Part shown: positions 31,007 to 43,770 of the stretch, piece after piece
How positions within the stretch are numbered: the stretch's first letter is position 1
Layout: the number at the start of each line of letters is the position of its first letter
Source of the DNA: Oasisia sp. SBJ-2009
Lineage: Eukaryota > Annelida > Polychaeta > Sabellida > Siboglinidae
Reading direction: 5' to 3'
Assembly (NCBI GenBank): GCA_964017155.1
Contig: OZ024861.1
Location: 46,465,513 to 46,529,512 of the forward strand
DNA length: 64,000 nt
The notes under the pieces: generated by a model
Database searches by the model: none
Told to the model about the DNA's origin: nothing
The model's input: only the letters and a program-made list of their open reading frames with translations
Translations under genes and position numbers: made by a program

Positions 31007-31231
31007 TGTGATGGTATGCCAATGTAAATGCATAGAACGACATATGCAGTCCAAGAGATCAGTCTTGGAAGATGACGAGACTCGAGGTCGATCAGTGTTA
31101 TCCCTCTCTCTGCTTGTAATTGTAATAAAGTGATTTGTTCAGTACTTCTGGTGTCGAATCAGATATGTATGAATGCGAGATGAGTCGGACAATCCGACTA
31201 CACAGATGTCAGGCCAAGACGACACGTTTCA
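31007..31231 (+). repeat. Solo LTR of the gypsy family
   Basis: 225 bp matching the inverse of 29837-30061. Flanked by a perfect 5-bp duplication CCATG (31002-31006 and 31232-31236). It is therefore an independent insertion later reduced by LTR-LTR recombination, not a rearranged end of the neighbouring element. Confidence 0.95.
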
Positions 31232-32040
31232 CCATGTTTCCAATCCGCAGGGACAACTCCAGAATTCCACACCTGGATTAAAACCCGACACATCCACTGA
31301 TCCGTCTCCCCATCACCAGCTTGTAGCTTTTAGGGTGTGATACCATCCATGTCTGGTCACTTGTTGTCTTTCATGCCATTCCTCATTCCTCCTTTAGTGA
31401 AATTGTTTTTGTTAATGTGGAGAGTAGTTCCAGTAGTGGGGCGGATATGTGGCAAATATAAGATGGATTGTGGGTTTGGTGGTAAAAGCACCAAAATCGG
31501 CATAGTTGATGTTAAAGAGGTACTAAACGATTTTAGATATAGTGCCAAGCTCAATTTTCCCCCTGGTGTCCATAAAATGACCAAATCCAAGATGGCCCCC
31601 AATCGAAGTGTGAAAATTTATAAAAGGCTTTATCTTCATTAATAATTGACATAAAAAGATGAATGAAGTGTCTATTTCTATGTTTTCAGGTATGGGGATT
31701 CCAACGGAACCATCATTTGAATGGTAAAATGTAAAATAATTAACATTTACAAGTAAAATGTGTAAATTATTGTTGTAAAAATGCAAAACGACAAGAAATT
31801 TGGGTGCAATAAATGGATTTTTTTTATTGCCAATCATGTTGGTACAATAGCATGGAATCATATTTTCAACTGTTCATACATATTTATATTGAATATAATT
31901 CAAAACGTTAGCATCGATATTCAATAATGATAATTGCTGTCATTTTATACAGCTTGACAAGAAAAAACAAAAATAAATAAATAAAATAAACCACAATTCA
32001 AAACTAAATGTTGAACATAAGACTGGACTCATCACTTTGG

Positions 32041-32700
32041 TAAAAAAAGCAACAATATAAAATAAAACAAATATACAACTGAGTGACATAATTAATACTA
32101 CCATCACTCCTGTATTATTACAACATTATCCAATTGAAGCCTTCACACTTTACACAATGCCATACAATGACTGACAAACTGATATAAAATGGACTAGAAA
32201 CATTAACAAACAAATTTGGTAATTCCAAACGCATACAGTTGTGAACAAAAACAAAAAATCTGATAGACACTGAACTGCTGCTCGACATCACATCTTAATA
32301 GTGATCACTGTGTTCACAGTTGCCGAATACGCAACTGCTGCTAGACATCCCATCTTAAACAAAATGGTGAAAATACACAGACTCGACTCACTGCTAAAAG
32401 CCACCAATACAAATTTAAAAAAAACCTAACATATATATAATATACAACTGAGTGACATAATTAATACTACACCAAGTGCCATCATTCGTGTATGATTACT
32501 ATGTTATCTAATTGAAGCCTTCATAGTAGGCAAATGTGATACAATGGCAGATATATCGATGTAAAATGGACTAGAAACATTAACAAAACAATTTGGTAAT
32601 TCCAAACACATAGAGTTATGAACAAAACAAAACAATAACTCTGATAGACACTGAACAGTTGCTAGACAGTAGACATCACATCTTAATAGTGATCACTGTG
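32041..32700. repeat. Imperfect direct duplication of the transposon gene's 3' end
   Basis: About 32075-32330 and 32440-32710 are diverged copies sharing CAACTGAGTGACATAATTAA, ATGGACTAGAAACATTAACA and TAATAGTGATCACTGTGTTC. The second includes the stop and last codons (CEHSDHY) of the gene; the first repeats them out of context. Confidence 0.75.
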
Positions 32701-35445
32701 TTCACAGTTGCCACAGCAGTGGCACAGTGACGTGCACTTCAGATTAGCTTTAACACATTTGCACAGCCCTCTGCATCCCTTCTTACAGCCGCATCTTAAT
32801 AACTCTGAGCAGGACACGGCAGCTTCTGGGAGTAACGTCCACATCGGTTCCCATCCTCGCGTCGGATTCTTGCTCCATCCCCAGGACTCTGGAGAAGGAA
32901 GATCTGGATCTCGGACCTGGGCCTGACCCCATACATGGCCACCCTGGTATGTTGCTCGTCTTGCGTGCTGCAGCAGTGCAGCTTTGGTTGGTGGAATGGC
33001 GTCAATAGATCTGGCTTTTGACGTGAACATGTGCTTCCTGGCTGAGTCCACAGTAGTTTCGTTACTCCCCAGATCACACATAAGCACCACGTATGACTCG
33101 AGTACAGACATGCAGACATTGTTCAAACTTGTCGGTCGTGTGACAAGTCTAGCGAAGACCTCCGTTGCAGTATTGAATGACCTCCACGTGTCGAAGGCTG
33201 TCTTTTTGCCTTTCCCAGCAAACGACGAGACTGTGTCACAACCGGTGAAGGCGTGGAACATGGGAAGAGCTTGTGCTTTCTCTGCACCCGAAGAGGTGGC
33301 AATTTCATGAGCTGGTATGTACCACAGGTGTTTACCCGTGCCAAACGCTATCCACAGCTGTGTGTTCTCCATTGACACAACAGTGGAGACAGACAGGACG
33401 ACAACGTCTGTATCCACTGTTCGCAGCATGATCCGCCGATGACCTTTTTCGGCCGTCCCTTGGCGTGCAGGAACATGCGCGTATCCGCCTCTTCGTGAGA
33501 GCATGCTTCCCACAGGTTGAGAAGACTTCTTTCTCTGTAGACAGATTTTCCACGACTTCATGTGCTAGGAAGTTGAATAGTTCTGTCTTGTTCTCGTCCA
33601 CTCGCAGGAACTCCTGACAGTTTCCCGGGATGGAGTTGGCTGCTGCAATATGTCGTCTGACGCCCTTTCCACGATTTTCTCTTGCTGTGGACTTCAGGCT
33701 ATCTGGTATGTCGACATCCCAGATGATGTCCACCCTTGTGACTCTAGCCAACTGTGCTTTGATGTATGGAAGGAACACTAACATGGAAGGTTTTCGCTCC
33801 AACTGTCTTCAGCATGTTGTTGATAGCAGCTCCATCCAGTATGATGACGTCGATGACTGGAGCTTCGCCTTTGGATGTGCACAGCTTCTCCGGGCAATCT
33901 GTGAGATCTGCCTTTGTACCGAACCGAAATTTCCCCAGCTGCGACAAGGATGGTGGGTACGCATGATTTTCATGCTTGAAGTAATTGTCCAAGTCTCCGT
34001 CTCGTGTCTGGCACGCGATGTACAGCCTGTAAAATAGTGCACAGTCGCTCTTGAGGGATGTTATCATCTGTGTAGCTTTGGATGGTGTCCTTTTGGATGG
34101 TCTGTTGAACAGTGGCATACTGTTGTTAGAGATGGTGTCTAATACAGGTGATGTACGCTCAACCAACCGATCCGTTACAAAGCTGTCATAATGATCATGC
34201 CCCTTCTTCTCTATCCTTCGCACAGTTGTCACTACGGCTGGATCTGCGATGTCTCTGGTATCCAAAATCAGAAGATCTCCACTCTCGTCCATGAAAGGAT
34301 TCCCAAGGTCTTCGATCACTTCCACGAGAGCCTGAACGTCGCTTGCAAAGGTGACTTGTACAGCCATTGTGTGTTGGTGGTGCCTGCCGTTGTCCCTAGC
34401 TGCCAATGTGGTTATCCAGGCATGCTGTTTCAAAGCCGTCGATGGTCCTCGCAATTTCTGGTCCAGCTACCATCCATCGCAGTAGAGCTCTAGTTTTTCA
34501 TCAAGCCGATTGCTCCACCATCACCTTTGACGACTGCGTTGTTTTGCTCATGCGCGTGCTCGATAGCTATGGCTGAGAAGGGACGGGTCGACTTGTGCAC
34601 AACGAAGCTGCCTCGGTCAAACTCTTTCGCTACATCAGGGAGTCGTTCGTGCATTGTTGTCATATCACGTATATGTACGGGAACCCAGCGAAAATAGTGT
34701 ATGTGGTCCAGGGCAAAGAACCATGGAGCCAGTGCTCTCAATACAGTGATGTAGAGTGGGAAGTTTCCTTCGCGAATTGATCGCACAAAGACCAGCATAA
34801 GGCATTCCAAGTGCATGACCATGTACCAGTAGTGGAACTGTGGAGAAGCCTCAACCTGCTTCAGACACCAATCGTCAAACGGTAGTGGTTCACTTGTATC
34901 CAAGCAATATGCATCATATGCTGTACGAAGCATAATTGACAATGCACTGGAGGTGATTTGGTGTGCATGCCTGGTTCGTTTGACATGTGCGCCCTTGAGA
35001 AAGGAGTCAGCCGTTCCTGGAGTCGCAATACCTGCCTGAGTGAGAACATTTGTCCAGCCACTTCCGTCGAGCAAATCTCCGAGGATCGCCAAGGTTGCCA
35101 TCTCTATATGTAACCCGCCAAGTAGAACTACAAACTTGTCTTCTCCGTATGATTCTGGCCAATTCCATTGGATGATCTTCGCAATCGCAAACAAAGGTTG
35201 ATCCACTGTGAGTACAGGAACCTGTCCATGATTCAGATGTTCGACAGCGCGCTTAATAACATCCATCGAGTGACGTATCATGGCCACAGACTTGGAGTCA
35301 TCAGGGAAGAGTGGCAGAAGTGATGTGATGGTGACATCAAAGTTACGTGGTGCTTGTGCATTGGAATGAAATGCAGCCCAAGCGATCGGATCATCAATAC
35401 TCTGGACCTCTTGACGTACGAGCCGTTGTGTAGATTTCTGCTAGG
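32683..35445 (-). pseudogene. Multi-domain transposon protein (PIN/XPG-like plus CXC Cys-rich end), frameshifted
   Basis: Coding stretches on the minus strand, 5' to 3', are about 35445-34490, 34454-33744, 33802-33332 and 33561-32683, in shifting frames. The first contains DQPLFAIAKIIQWNWPESYG, LLGGLHIEM and AIAIEHAHEQNNAVVKGDGG. The third has VDIIWDVDIPDSLK and RENRGKGVRR. The last has RTVDTDVVVLS, ALPMFHAFTGCDTVSSFAGK and GGHVWGQAQV, and ends in a Cys-rich C-terminus (RCGCKKGCRGLCKCVKANLK, then CTSLCHCCGNC). This combination is a multicopy family I recall from many sponges, cnidarians and molluscs. The middle part resembles PIN/FEN-XPG nucleases and the end resembles CXC (tesmin-like) zinc-binding motifs. 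At least three frame breaks make it a pseudogene. The function of the family is not established by anything seen here. Confidence 0.75.
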
Positions 35446-35937
35446 TTAGGTTAACCGTTAGGTATTCATCAAATATATTATGAACATCACCATGTATCAT
35501 TTGTATGTCTGGCCCATGTAGCTCATATGACAAAAAGTCAAATTGGCACTATGTGAAATGAATGAGGATAATAGTATACTGATATATAACATCCATTTCT
35601 GAGAATAAACTATCCATTTCGCCTTGGCCGCACCCATTTTAACATCAATATCATCATAATATGAATTTAAATGCATTGTATCGACAAACAGGTGGTGGCA
35701 TTTGATTCCTTATGTCAGAAAACATACACAACGACACTTCATTCATGTTTATACGGTATTTATTCAGGAAGATATGACGATAATTAGAATTTCAAATTTT
35801 AGGGCCCCACGGGAAAAAATTTGCTTGGCACTATATCTGAAATCAATTAGTACCTTCTTGGCATCAACTATGCCAATTTTGGTGCTTTTACCACCAAACC
35901 CACAATCAAATCACATATCTGCCCCATTACAGGGTCT

Positions 35938-36425
35938 TCATTCAACAAGATTTAACAAGATTGCCACCTAGAGATTCAACTCTAGATGGCAGGTGGACTA
36001 GGAAGCCCTTTGGCTTATTGAGAGTGCAACCTATCTATCTAAGTATACTCCGCCCGTCTTATGCATGTCTATTTTATTTTAAAATATATTAACACTACTA
36101 GCACCTACACATTCAGCTGATAATCTGTTCCATTCATTTACTGTTCTTTGTGAAATTTTTCTAATACCTAGTCTTCACTGCTTCTTTGCTAATGTAACTC
36201 CATGTCCTCTAGTCGTTCTCTCTTCCTTGACAGTGAAAAAATATTTCTATCAATATTTTCATACCCATTCAATATTTTAAACACCTCAATCTGCTCTGCT
36301 CTCAATCTTCTGGTTTCTAGTGTTATTAAACCACATTCTTTTAGACGCATTTCATAACTATAATATTCCCGAGTTTTGGTATCATTTTGGTTGCTCTCCT
36401 TTGTATTCTTTCTAGCATATCAATC
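35938..36425 (-). mobile_element. LINE C-terminal fragment, family B copy 1
   Basis: On the minus strand it reads MLERIQRRATKMIPKL, then TLETRRLRAEQIEVFK and NGYENIDRNIFS with frame breaks. It continues into a 3' end containing GGCAGGTGGACTAGGAAGCC (plus-strand sense). Same family as 47263-47760 (plus) and 51205-51525 (minus). It abuts the right end of the DNA transposon. Confidence 0.8.
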
Positions 36426-36486
36426 ATGCTTTAGCATGGGTAACTGGTTCGGGCTGGTTGAGCTCTTCACAAGTGTTCTACCATAA

Positions 36487-36810
36487 GTGTGTAGTGGCTG
36501 AGGGGTAGAGCTTCAGATTCTCGACTATGACGACCCAGATTCAAATCCTGTGCTACGGTGCTAAAACCTGGGGCAAGTTTTTTCACTCTACATTGCTCCA
36601 TTTCACTAAGCTGTAAACATGAGTATTTGGCTATAGACAGTGGTGGATATGTGTACGAGCAGCCTTCGCACATTAATTGTAGCATATATGGCTGGATGCT
36701 TCCCAGAGAAGTTGAGATGGTGTCTGATTGAACAGGTCTGTCATGGAAGTGAAGTGCAAAGCGCTTTGAGCAATCCTGAGGATTGGATACTGCGCTATGT
36801 AAGAACTTAC
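36487..36810 (+). mobile_element. tRNA-derived SINE, copy 1
   Basis: The head resembles a tRNA pol III promoter: A-box-like TAGTGGCTGAGGGGTAGAGC and B-box-like GATTCAAATCC. The body contains GCATATATGGCTGGATGCTTCC-like and GAGCAATCCTGAGGATTGGA sequence. Two other copies are at 52885-53135 and 59811-60135. Confidence 0.8.
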
Positions 36811-36959
36811 CTGTACCCTTTTACCATAACATCACCTTCTTCTAATCTACATGGTGGCACATTCCGAAGTCTATTTTATCCACTCTGCCCCATCAATCTA
36901 CCCCATCAATCTGTCAGTTCCAGAGGAACTAGGCATTGTATAGGACTAACAATATGACT

Positions 36960-38260
36960 AACTTGTCCAACATATTTAATAAATATAATAAGCACAAAAG
37001 AAGTCAACATGGATAATACAATTACTGAAGTAATGGAAGCTGTACAATACATAATGAAAGTGTAATGGTTTAAATTACTACCCTGTAGTTCCTGAGATCA
37101 ACACAGCAAATGGAATGTCAGCAACACTTTCTAGATGTTTCATAAATATTTGACACACCACAGATCAAACAATCTTAATGACTAAATAAAACAACTGTAA
37201 TGGTTTAATATATTTGACAGTTTGTAAACAGTTAATAGGAGGTAGCAAGCTGAACGTTTTACACATGTCATCTATCACACAAATCTACATTTATCTTCTG
37301 TCTCTTTTCCTCTTCACTGCCATTATCCCTCCCTCCGTCCCTCCGTCCCTCCGTCCCTCCCTCCGTCCCTCCCTCCCTTTCCCATGTTTTACTCCCTCAC
37401 TGCATTCTACCTTCCTCCCTCATTCCCTGCCTTCCCATTATCCTTGATTGTCCTTCCCTGTCTTCCACTCCTTCTCCTCCCTATATTCATCCCGTCCCTT
37501 CTCTCTCTTCCTAAACCTAACTGTCCCTTCTTCATTCCTCCTATCTCCCTATTGTCACCCATTCTCACACCTTATGTAGTTCCCTTCTCCCTCCCAATCT
37601 TCCTCTCTATTTCCTTCCTTTCTCCGTCCCTATCTTCCTCCCTTCCTCCCAAAGATTGTCAAGTCGCTGACCCAAACGTTCCCGCATTCAGTTCCTGGTG
37701 CATGCAACATATGTTTGCTGAAACATTTAAATAAGTTAAATAACTGTGAAATTGTTGCTCACTCCGTAACGATGGTGTAAATAAACTTGCAAATATCACA
37801 TATTTTACATGTCCATCACACGTGATGTCCATCATACATTATGTTATGACCATCAGCAATGACCATCACAACTGATACACGCTGTGTGTTAATTGGTATC
37901 CATTATGTGATGTCCATCGTGTACTGTCCATTGCTTTTGCTATACATCATGCGATACCCTTTCACACATGATCTCCACCATCGATGATGTCCACTACAAA
38001 TGATGTCCATCACTTGTTGCTTGGACTTGGGTGGTCATTGTCTTGATCTTTGTTAGTCTTCCCTGCAGATGTATTCAGGGGTACTCTGTTTTTCTGTCTG
38101 ACAGGATTATTCACTTGCATCACTCCTTGTGAGGAAGCTACAAGAGGAGACGGAACATCACTGGTTGAGGGTACACAGCAATATTCAGACCCCGATTGTT
38201 AGCTAATGAAATCAGTAACATTACACGGATTATGTCATGTGTTCGACTGTAATTGTCACT
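36960..38260. other. Intergenic, low-complexity DNA
   Basis: A CT-rich stretch with CTCCCTCCGTC repeats (37326-37665) is followed by diffuse TGATGTCCATCA-type repeats (37800-38010). No gene is supported. One exon-like segment at 38105-38170 is noted among rejected items. Confidence 0.5.
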
Positions 38261-38391
38261 GTAGGCATAGGTGTGCATGCTTATGCATGTTTGTGTGTCT
38301 GTGTGTGTCTCTCTCTCTGCTCATGTGTGTCTGTGTCTGAGTGTGTGTGTGTGTAATCTGTGTATATATGTATCTTTGTATGTATCTATGT

Positions 38392-38513
38392 ACTTATGTA
38401 TGTATGTATGTATGTATGTATGTATGTATGTATGTATGTATGTATGTATGTATGTATGTATGTATGTATGTATGTATGTATGTATGTATGTATGTATGTA
38501 TGTATGTATGTGT
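38392..38513. repeat. (ATGT)n microsatellite, with (GT)n nearby
   Basis: About 30 ATGT units, followed at 38620-38715 by a (GT)n run and TATG/TGCA-rich sequence to 39030. Confidence 0.95.
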
Positions 38514-38620
38514 GGGTATACATGAGGCCAAGTTTTTATGACTGCTTGAATGCATGTCTGCGTGCATAGGTGTATGTTTGTTCAGGTGTGCTTGTACATG
38601 CATACATGCAGCCATGCATG

Positions 38621-38683
<63 letters not shown>

Positions 38684-39363
38684 ATGCACATGTGTGTGTG
38701 TGTGTGTGTGTGTATGTATACATTCATGCATGTATATATACATATGAGGCTAGTGTTTGTGAATGCATGTCTGCATACACAGGTGTGAGTTTGTTTAGTT
38801 CACGTATGTTGTAACATACATGCATGCATACATGTGTGTGTATGACTGTGTATATGCACATGTATATGTGTGTTCATGTGTGTAGTATGCATTTGTGTAT
38901 GTGCCTGTGTGCATGTGTCTGCTCATATACATGTGCGTGTGTGCACACGTTCAGATGTGCATATATGTGTGTATGTATGTATGCATGCATATATACATAT
39001 ACGTATGTACTTGCATGTACATGTACACACCTAAGGTGATGTCAGACCGTGATCTCCGCGGGTGTGCAGACGTCAAAGTTGGCGGCGTCATTGTTAACTG
39101 CGGTGGCGGTACAACGGGGTTAGAGAGAACTGTAAAAACAGGATCAGATTTTGAAAGATGCGATTGTAAAGTATGAATTTCTGCTATCTTCGGACATGAA
39201 AAAGGCAGCTATTTTGATAGAGTATGGGAAATTGACAAATGCAACTTAAAAGGGAATCAAAAGGGAAATGTTACATGCTATGCATGTGAAATAATTAATA
39301 GAAACCAACCATTTTTAATGGTAATCACATTTTTAATGTCACTGGTTTATGAATAAAACTTTT

Positions 39364-40197
39364 TTAACACATCATCTGTCGAACTTCATGAGATGCGCCA
39401 TTGTTGATAGTCTGTGTTGTAATGAGCACTTCTTGCACATCTGTCATGCTGGCACTTTCAGAGGGGTCAACCTGAAAAAAGGAACTTCGTAGCTACAAAA
39501 GGCAGTACTTTTGAAAACTGATGTAGCGAGTGATGTCAAAGGCATATATTAGGCTGGTGCTATATTATCGTTCATGCAAACTGATTCCCAATCCGGCTTG
39601 GCCCGGCTATTCGGCTGTGTTCTAGCCCTATTGCCACATAGTTAGTAATACTGAATACTAACCACCAAAGTCACATTCATTGGTGTGGCGGTGGATGGCC
39701 CAACTCACTTAGACCAAGCTGGCCAGCGCCCAACTCAGTTCATATACTGTGTTTACCCGGTACCTTCTTGAACGTTAACTGTGGCGCACGTTTATGAACA
39801 ATAATATATAATAATGTACATAAGTCATAAAGACAGATACCACAATGTGTCTAATGGTACGAGATTGAAATCATTTAGAGAAGACTTGATATTTACTAAC
39901 CTTCTGACATGGCTGCGCACTTGACGAAAAATACCTGGGGTTTCGACGACTGTGGTCGGTGACTATAAATATCGTTTGCACAGCTCTATGCTTCACAGCT
40001 CGATGTTGCCGTCGTTTCTGCGGATCTTGACCCACTATACGATGAGAAACATCCTCTTTGAAGCAACTTCTTTCAACGTGCGCCAAACCAAGTAAACTGT
40101 ATTTAGAGGGCTTCCATCCATGATCCAGCCCGTCCACAGTTACGAAGCCATTCACTGCTTCAATTATGGTCTCTCCAACGTGGAGTGACAGCTCTAA
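39364..40197 (-). CDS. Unrecognised two-exon coding fragment
   Basis: Exon 39901-40197 (99 codons, phase 0 at both ends) has acceptor ATTTAACGTCAG and donor AAG|GTTAGT. It joins exon 39364-39471 (acceptor TTTTTTCAG, 35 codons then TAA). The first exon contains VETIIEAV-like and GFVTVDGLDHGWKPSKYSLL sequence, then HRIVGQDPQKRRQHRAVKHR and TIFIVTDHSRRNPRYFSS. The second is acidic and polar (VDPSESASMTDVQEVL) and ends RQMMC. I do not recognise the family. It could be the 3' end of another gene, additional tail exons of the upstream exchanger, or an old transposon protein. The upstream exon is not identified: joining from 40844 would hit a stop. Confidence 0.5.
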
Positions 40198-40502
40198 CTG
40201 ACGTTAAATATGTGATTACTGTTTGAAATGTTTAGTTTGTATTAACCCTTTCACGTGCATGGCATGTCACTTTTCCCTTTTGGTGCCCTAGCTTTAAGTG
40301 GACCTGGCCAGAAATGCAGGTGTTACGACATAAAGATGGAGGAGTCATTTTCTTTGCAGTGGCAAGGCAGGAGTGATGTCATTAAGATAAACATGCGCTG
40401 ATGTTGTGTTAGTGGACTTGGTAATTAATATTATGTAGTAAAGCTGTCTCATAAATAATAAACAACATCTACCGCTTTGTCTGTTGTCTACGGATCACCT
40501 AA

Positions 40503-40551
<49 letters not shown>

Positions 40552-40641
40552 CCACTGCATAGTGTTGTTAGCTATAAATCTATGAACAAATCTGGATGGG
40601 CGTGCTAGATCACAACATTCAATTTATTACATGCAAACTGA

Positions 40642-40836
<195 letters not shown>

Positions 40837-40843
40837 GTCTCAC

Positions 40844-42288
40844 GTGATTCGCTGGTGCTACCAGGATTGGCGGTAGATTTGAGAGCGCGTTGGAATCGAG
40901 CGTTTCGCATCTGTTTCTCCCGCAGCTGGTGCAGCAGGAAGTTCACAAAGTCATGCGTTAAATGCGGGTCGAACTGCTGAGTGATATCGTTGTGCTGAGG
41001 AGGAAGAAACACAAACAAAATCAGTTAAATATTCTCAATAGCTTCATGTACAATTGATTTATCTTAGGAAACTTAGAAAACTCCACCAAAGTGACCAACA
41101 AAATGGATGCTTTTCGTCAGAGAATTGGTTGAAATTTTGGTTTCAGAAGATTATCTTTATGACAAAAACCTAAGGGAACGTTGTTAAGACATGGTGTAAT
41201 GTCGGCTCTCATGTTGCAGTAGTGATGCAGTTAAAATATTTAACCATCATTGTTGGCATTAAGGGCATTATTAAGGGTACAGCTTGCTGGATTAGTCTTC
41301 ACATAAATGTGATGTAAGCAACAGACTGGATCCATAATGAGATTATCAAACAAAATTCAGTAACTATCTTGATTACAGTATTTTTTAACCCATGATAATT
41401 AAATATCTGCTGTTGCTAATTACACTATTGCATGAGAGATATATACTCCTGATAAACTGAACTTAACTGTACAATGGCTACACTTGGGAGATGGCTGACA
41501 AATGTGTCCGCCTTGCAGTATTTGTAGCCATGAAACATGACGGCACATGTTAATTGTGTGGCAATACCATATTGTGATGACAAAAATATTTTAGTATCAC
41601 GTTTCCATTCTCGACGATTTTGAATTTATGCTATACACCAACTTCATTTACATGTCTCCATTTAAACATTGTCGGTGAAACACGACGATGACTTTTTTCA
41701 AAACGAAGAAAATGGACCTTGCATTAATTTATTCTGAAACTTATTATACCGAGACACCATAAGCTTTATGTAGAGACTCGTCCACCCGTCATTAGGACGG
41801 GAAACAATTAATATGGACGGGCAGAAATATGGGTGGACGGGTGGTGGACGGGTAAAAAAATGAAGGAGCAAAAAAAGGTCTTCCAAAACCTTAGATATTG
41901 TTAGTTATGCCTTGAAAGTGTGTGTAAATGGTGTCATGTATGGTTGTAGCCCATTTCAGGTCATCAGGCACGTTTGAAAGTTCGTCAACTAGCTTAACAG
42001 TTAACATCCGCATATTATCCTGCATAAAGCCCTGGGGCCGGGCAGAGACACTTACGATAAGAGGAGTGGCATCGAACAGCTGGCGGATGTGTTCGACGTG
42101 ATTCACCTCTATTCGTGGCTCAGACTTGTGCGAATTTCCCTTGGCTGCGTTGTGTAAATGGAAGGCTCGATCGTCAGACTGCGACAATCTCGGAGTATTC
42201 TTTGGAGGCGCCTCTGGTGGTAGCTCCTTGACCGCATTGGTCAGTCTCTGACCAAATTCCGCTTGCAATATGGCTGGAGTAGATTCTC
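40844..42288 (-). CDS. Two probable C-terminal tail exons of the Na+/H+ exchanger
   Basis: Exon 42056-42288 (77 codons; acceptor AACACAG, donor ATC|GTAAGT) encodes ESTPAILQAEFGQRLTNAV and later VNHVEHIRQLFDATPLI. It joins in phase 0 to 40844-40994 (acceptor TTCTTCCTCCTCAG), which encodes HNDITQQFDPHLTHDFVNFL and LREKQMRNARF, up to a GTGAGA donor in phase 1. They lie downstream of, and on the same strand as, the exchanger's last firm exon. However, that exon ends in phase 2 and this one needs phase 1, so at least one exon is missing between them or they belong to another gene. If the donor at 40844 is not used, translation would run into the CAGG repeat. Confidence 0.5.
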
Positions 42289-43429
42289 CTGTGTTCCATA
42301 AAGGTCAAAGGTCACGCAGTAGCCGACATTAATCTCATCTACTTTTGATCCCACTGTGGAATTCACCAGCACATGAAGCAGTTATGGTGTGTACATTTTA
42401 AATTAGTTTTTATTTATTTCATTTCATTAATATATATATATATATTATATATATATATATTTTATATATATATATATATAATTTATATACTATGGTGTTT
42501 AGGCAACATTAACACTTTGTTATTTAGTTTCAATTAATCATGTATATACTTATTTTATAACTTATTTATGACTTAATTGTCTTTATTTGTTTATTGTATT
42601 GGTTCATGACAACTGACAACTGCAGGATAGTGCATTATCATTTGAAGTAATTTTATATAATTTCATAATGACAACTAACTTACCGGTGATTTCATCAGTA
42701 CAATAGATGTTTAATTAATTCGAGGTGACCACTTGATTTCTGCAGTTGCAAAGTTCAGCAACAGGAAAGAGGAAAATATTGTTTCATCGCTTCCCAGAAG
42801 GTAGAATGCACATTGTAAACATGTCAGAAAATAACCACCATTGTGGTTTTAAATGCATGGCAAATTGGAGCACCACAACAAAATAATATAGATACAGGTG
42901 AATTGTCCACATCACCTGGGAAGTAGGTGGTGCAACCATACTCACCCCAAAGTTCACATATTAATGCATGTCGAAACAAAAACATATATCTCGTAGGCAA
43001 TTACCACCTGGTTTAAAACATCATTTGACTGCTCGATCAGTACCTGATAATCTATATAGATCGATGGTAGTCCTGGCCTGAGTGATGCAGGCTTTAACCT
43101 ATAAACATGTTTTTCACATGCACCTTTCCATCTGTAATGTGTTCTAGTGATGACACTTTTCAAACATACATGAAATTGAGAATTATATTGGCATTTGGTT
43201 ATATACAGATGACACATCGATTAATGGTCTTGCCATATGATCTCATGTATACTGGGCGATAATAGGGAACATATCATATATGGCGTTGAACTCGTCTCAA
43301 ACTTATAACTAATGTCAACAGTGGGTCAAACAGGTCTCCACTGTACATCTGCTACACCCTTCGATGACATGAAGCACTTAAGATGTGGTGAAAGATGGAT
43401 CTAAATACCGTATTTCTTCAATACGGACA

Positions 43430-43770
43430 TAATGGGCTTTGACAGACGCCATCTTTAAAAATGGCGCGAATTGTTATGTTATTGAAGGTAACGAATAACA
43501 TATTTGATATCGCTATCCACCAATCTATCCAATAACGTCAATAAAATTGCTCTAGGTGACATAGGTTTTGAAATATGGGGACATTTGTATTGACGACCGT
43601 CATCTCTAAAAATGGCGGAAATAAATGTCGTAGGAGCCAAGTAAGTGCATATTTGAAATCGGAGTCTCCTGAAACATACATTGACATACCACAATTATTG
43701 CTCTGCATGCCATATTTATTAAGACACGGGGATATTGAATTTGGCAGCCATTTTGAAAAATGGCTGTCGC
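43430..43770. repeat. Diverged ~140-bp repeats with AAAATGGC cores
   Basis: Three copies of a segment around GACGCCATCTTTAAAAATGG, spaced about 140-150 bp apart (43446, 43597, 43745), each preceded by an ATA/GGGGACAT-like stretch. Reading frames across them are not conserved. Confidence 0.5.

Larger units (their letters stand above)
31431..35932 (-). mobile_element. DNA transposon with long inverted ends and broken gene
   Basis: The left end (from 31431, C(A/T)GTA(G/A)TGGGGC(G/A)GATATG) matches the inverse of the right end (to 35932). The match continues for about 250 bp on each side through GGTGGTAAAAGCACCAAAAT, GGCATAGTTGATG, TTTCAGATATAGTGCCAAGC-like sequence and ATGAATGAAGTGTC. Between them lies one degenerate minus-strand coding region (32683-35445). 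I could not define a target duplication. The architecture and the nuclease-like protein suggest an Academ-type element, but that assignment is from memory. Confidence 0.7.

Noticed and set aside
36487..36560. Possible tRNA gene from A/B boxes
   Set aside because: No cloverleaf can be completed. The segment continues into a shared 3' body found in two other copies, so it is a SINE head.
37321..37665. Pro/Ser-rich frames of 77-116 codons
   Set aside because: CT-rich low-complexity DNA with no conserved motif.
38105..38170. Exon-like plus-strand segment (good acceptor TTTCTGTCTGACAG, donor GG|GTACAC) reading DYSLASLLVRKLQEETEHHW
   Set aside because: No partner exon on the plus strand nearby and no recognised family. 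It could be a relic, but is unsupported.
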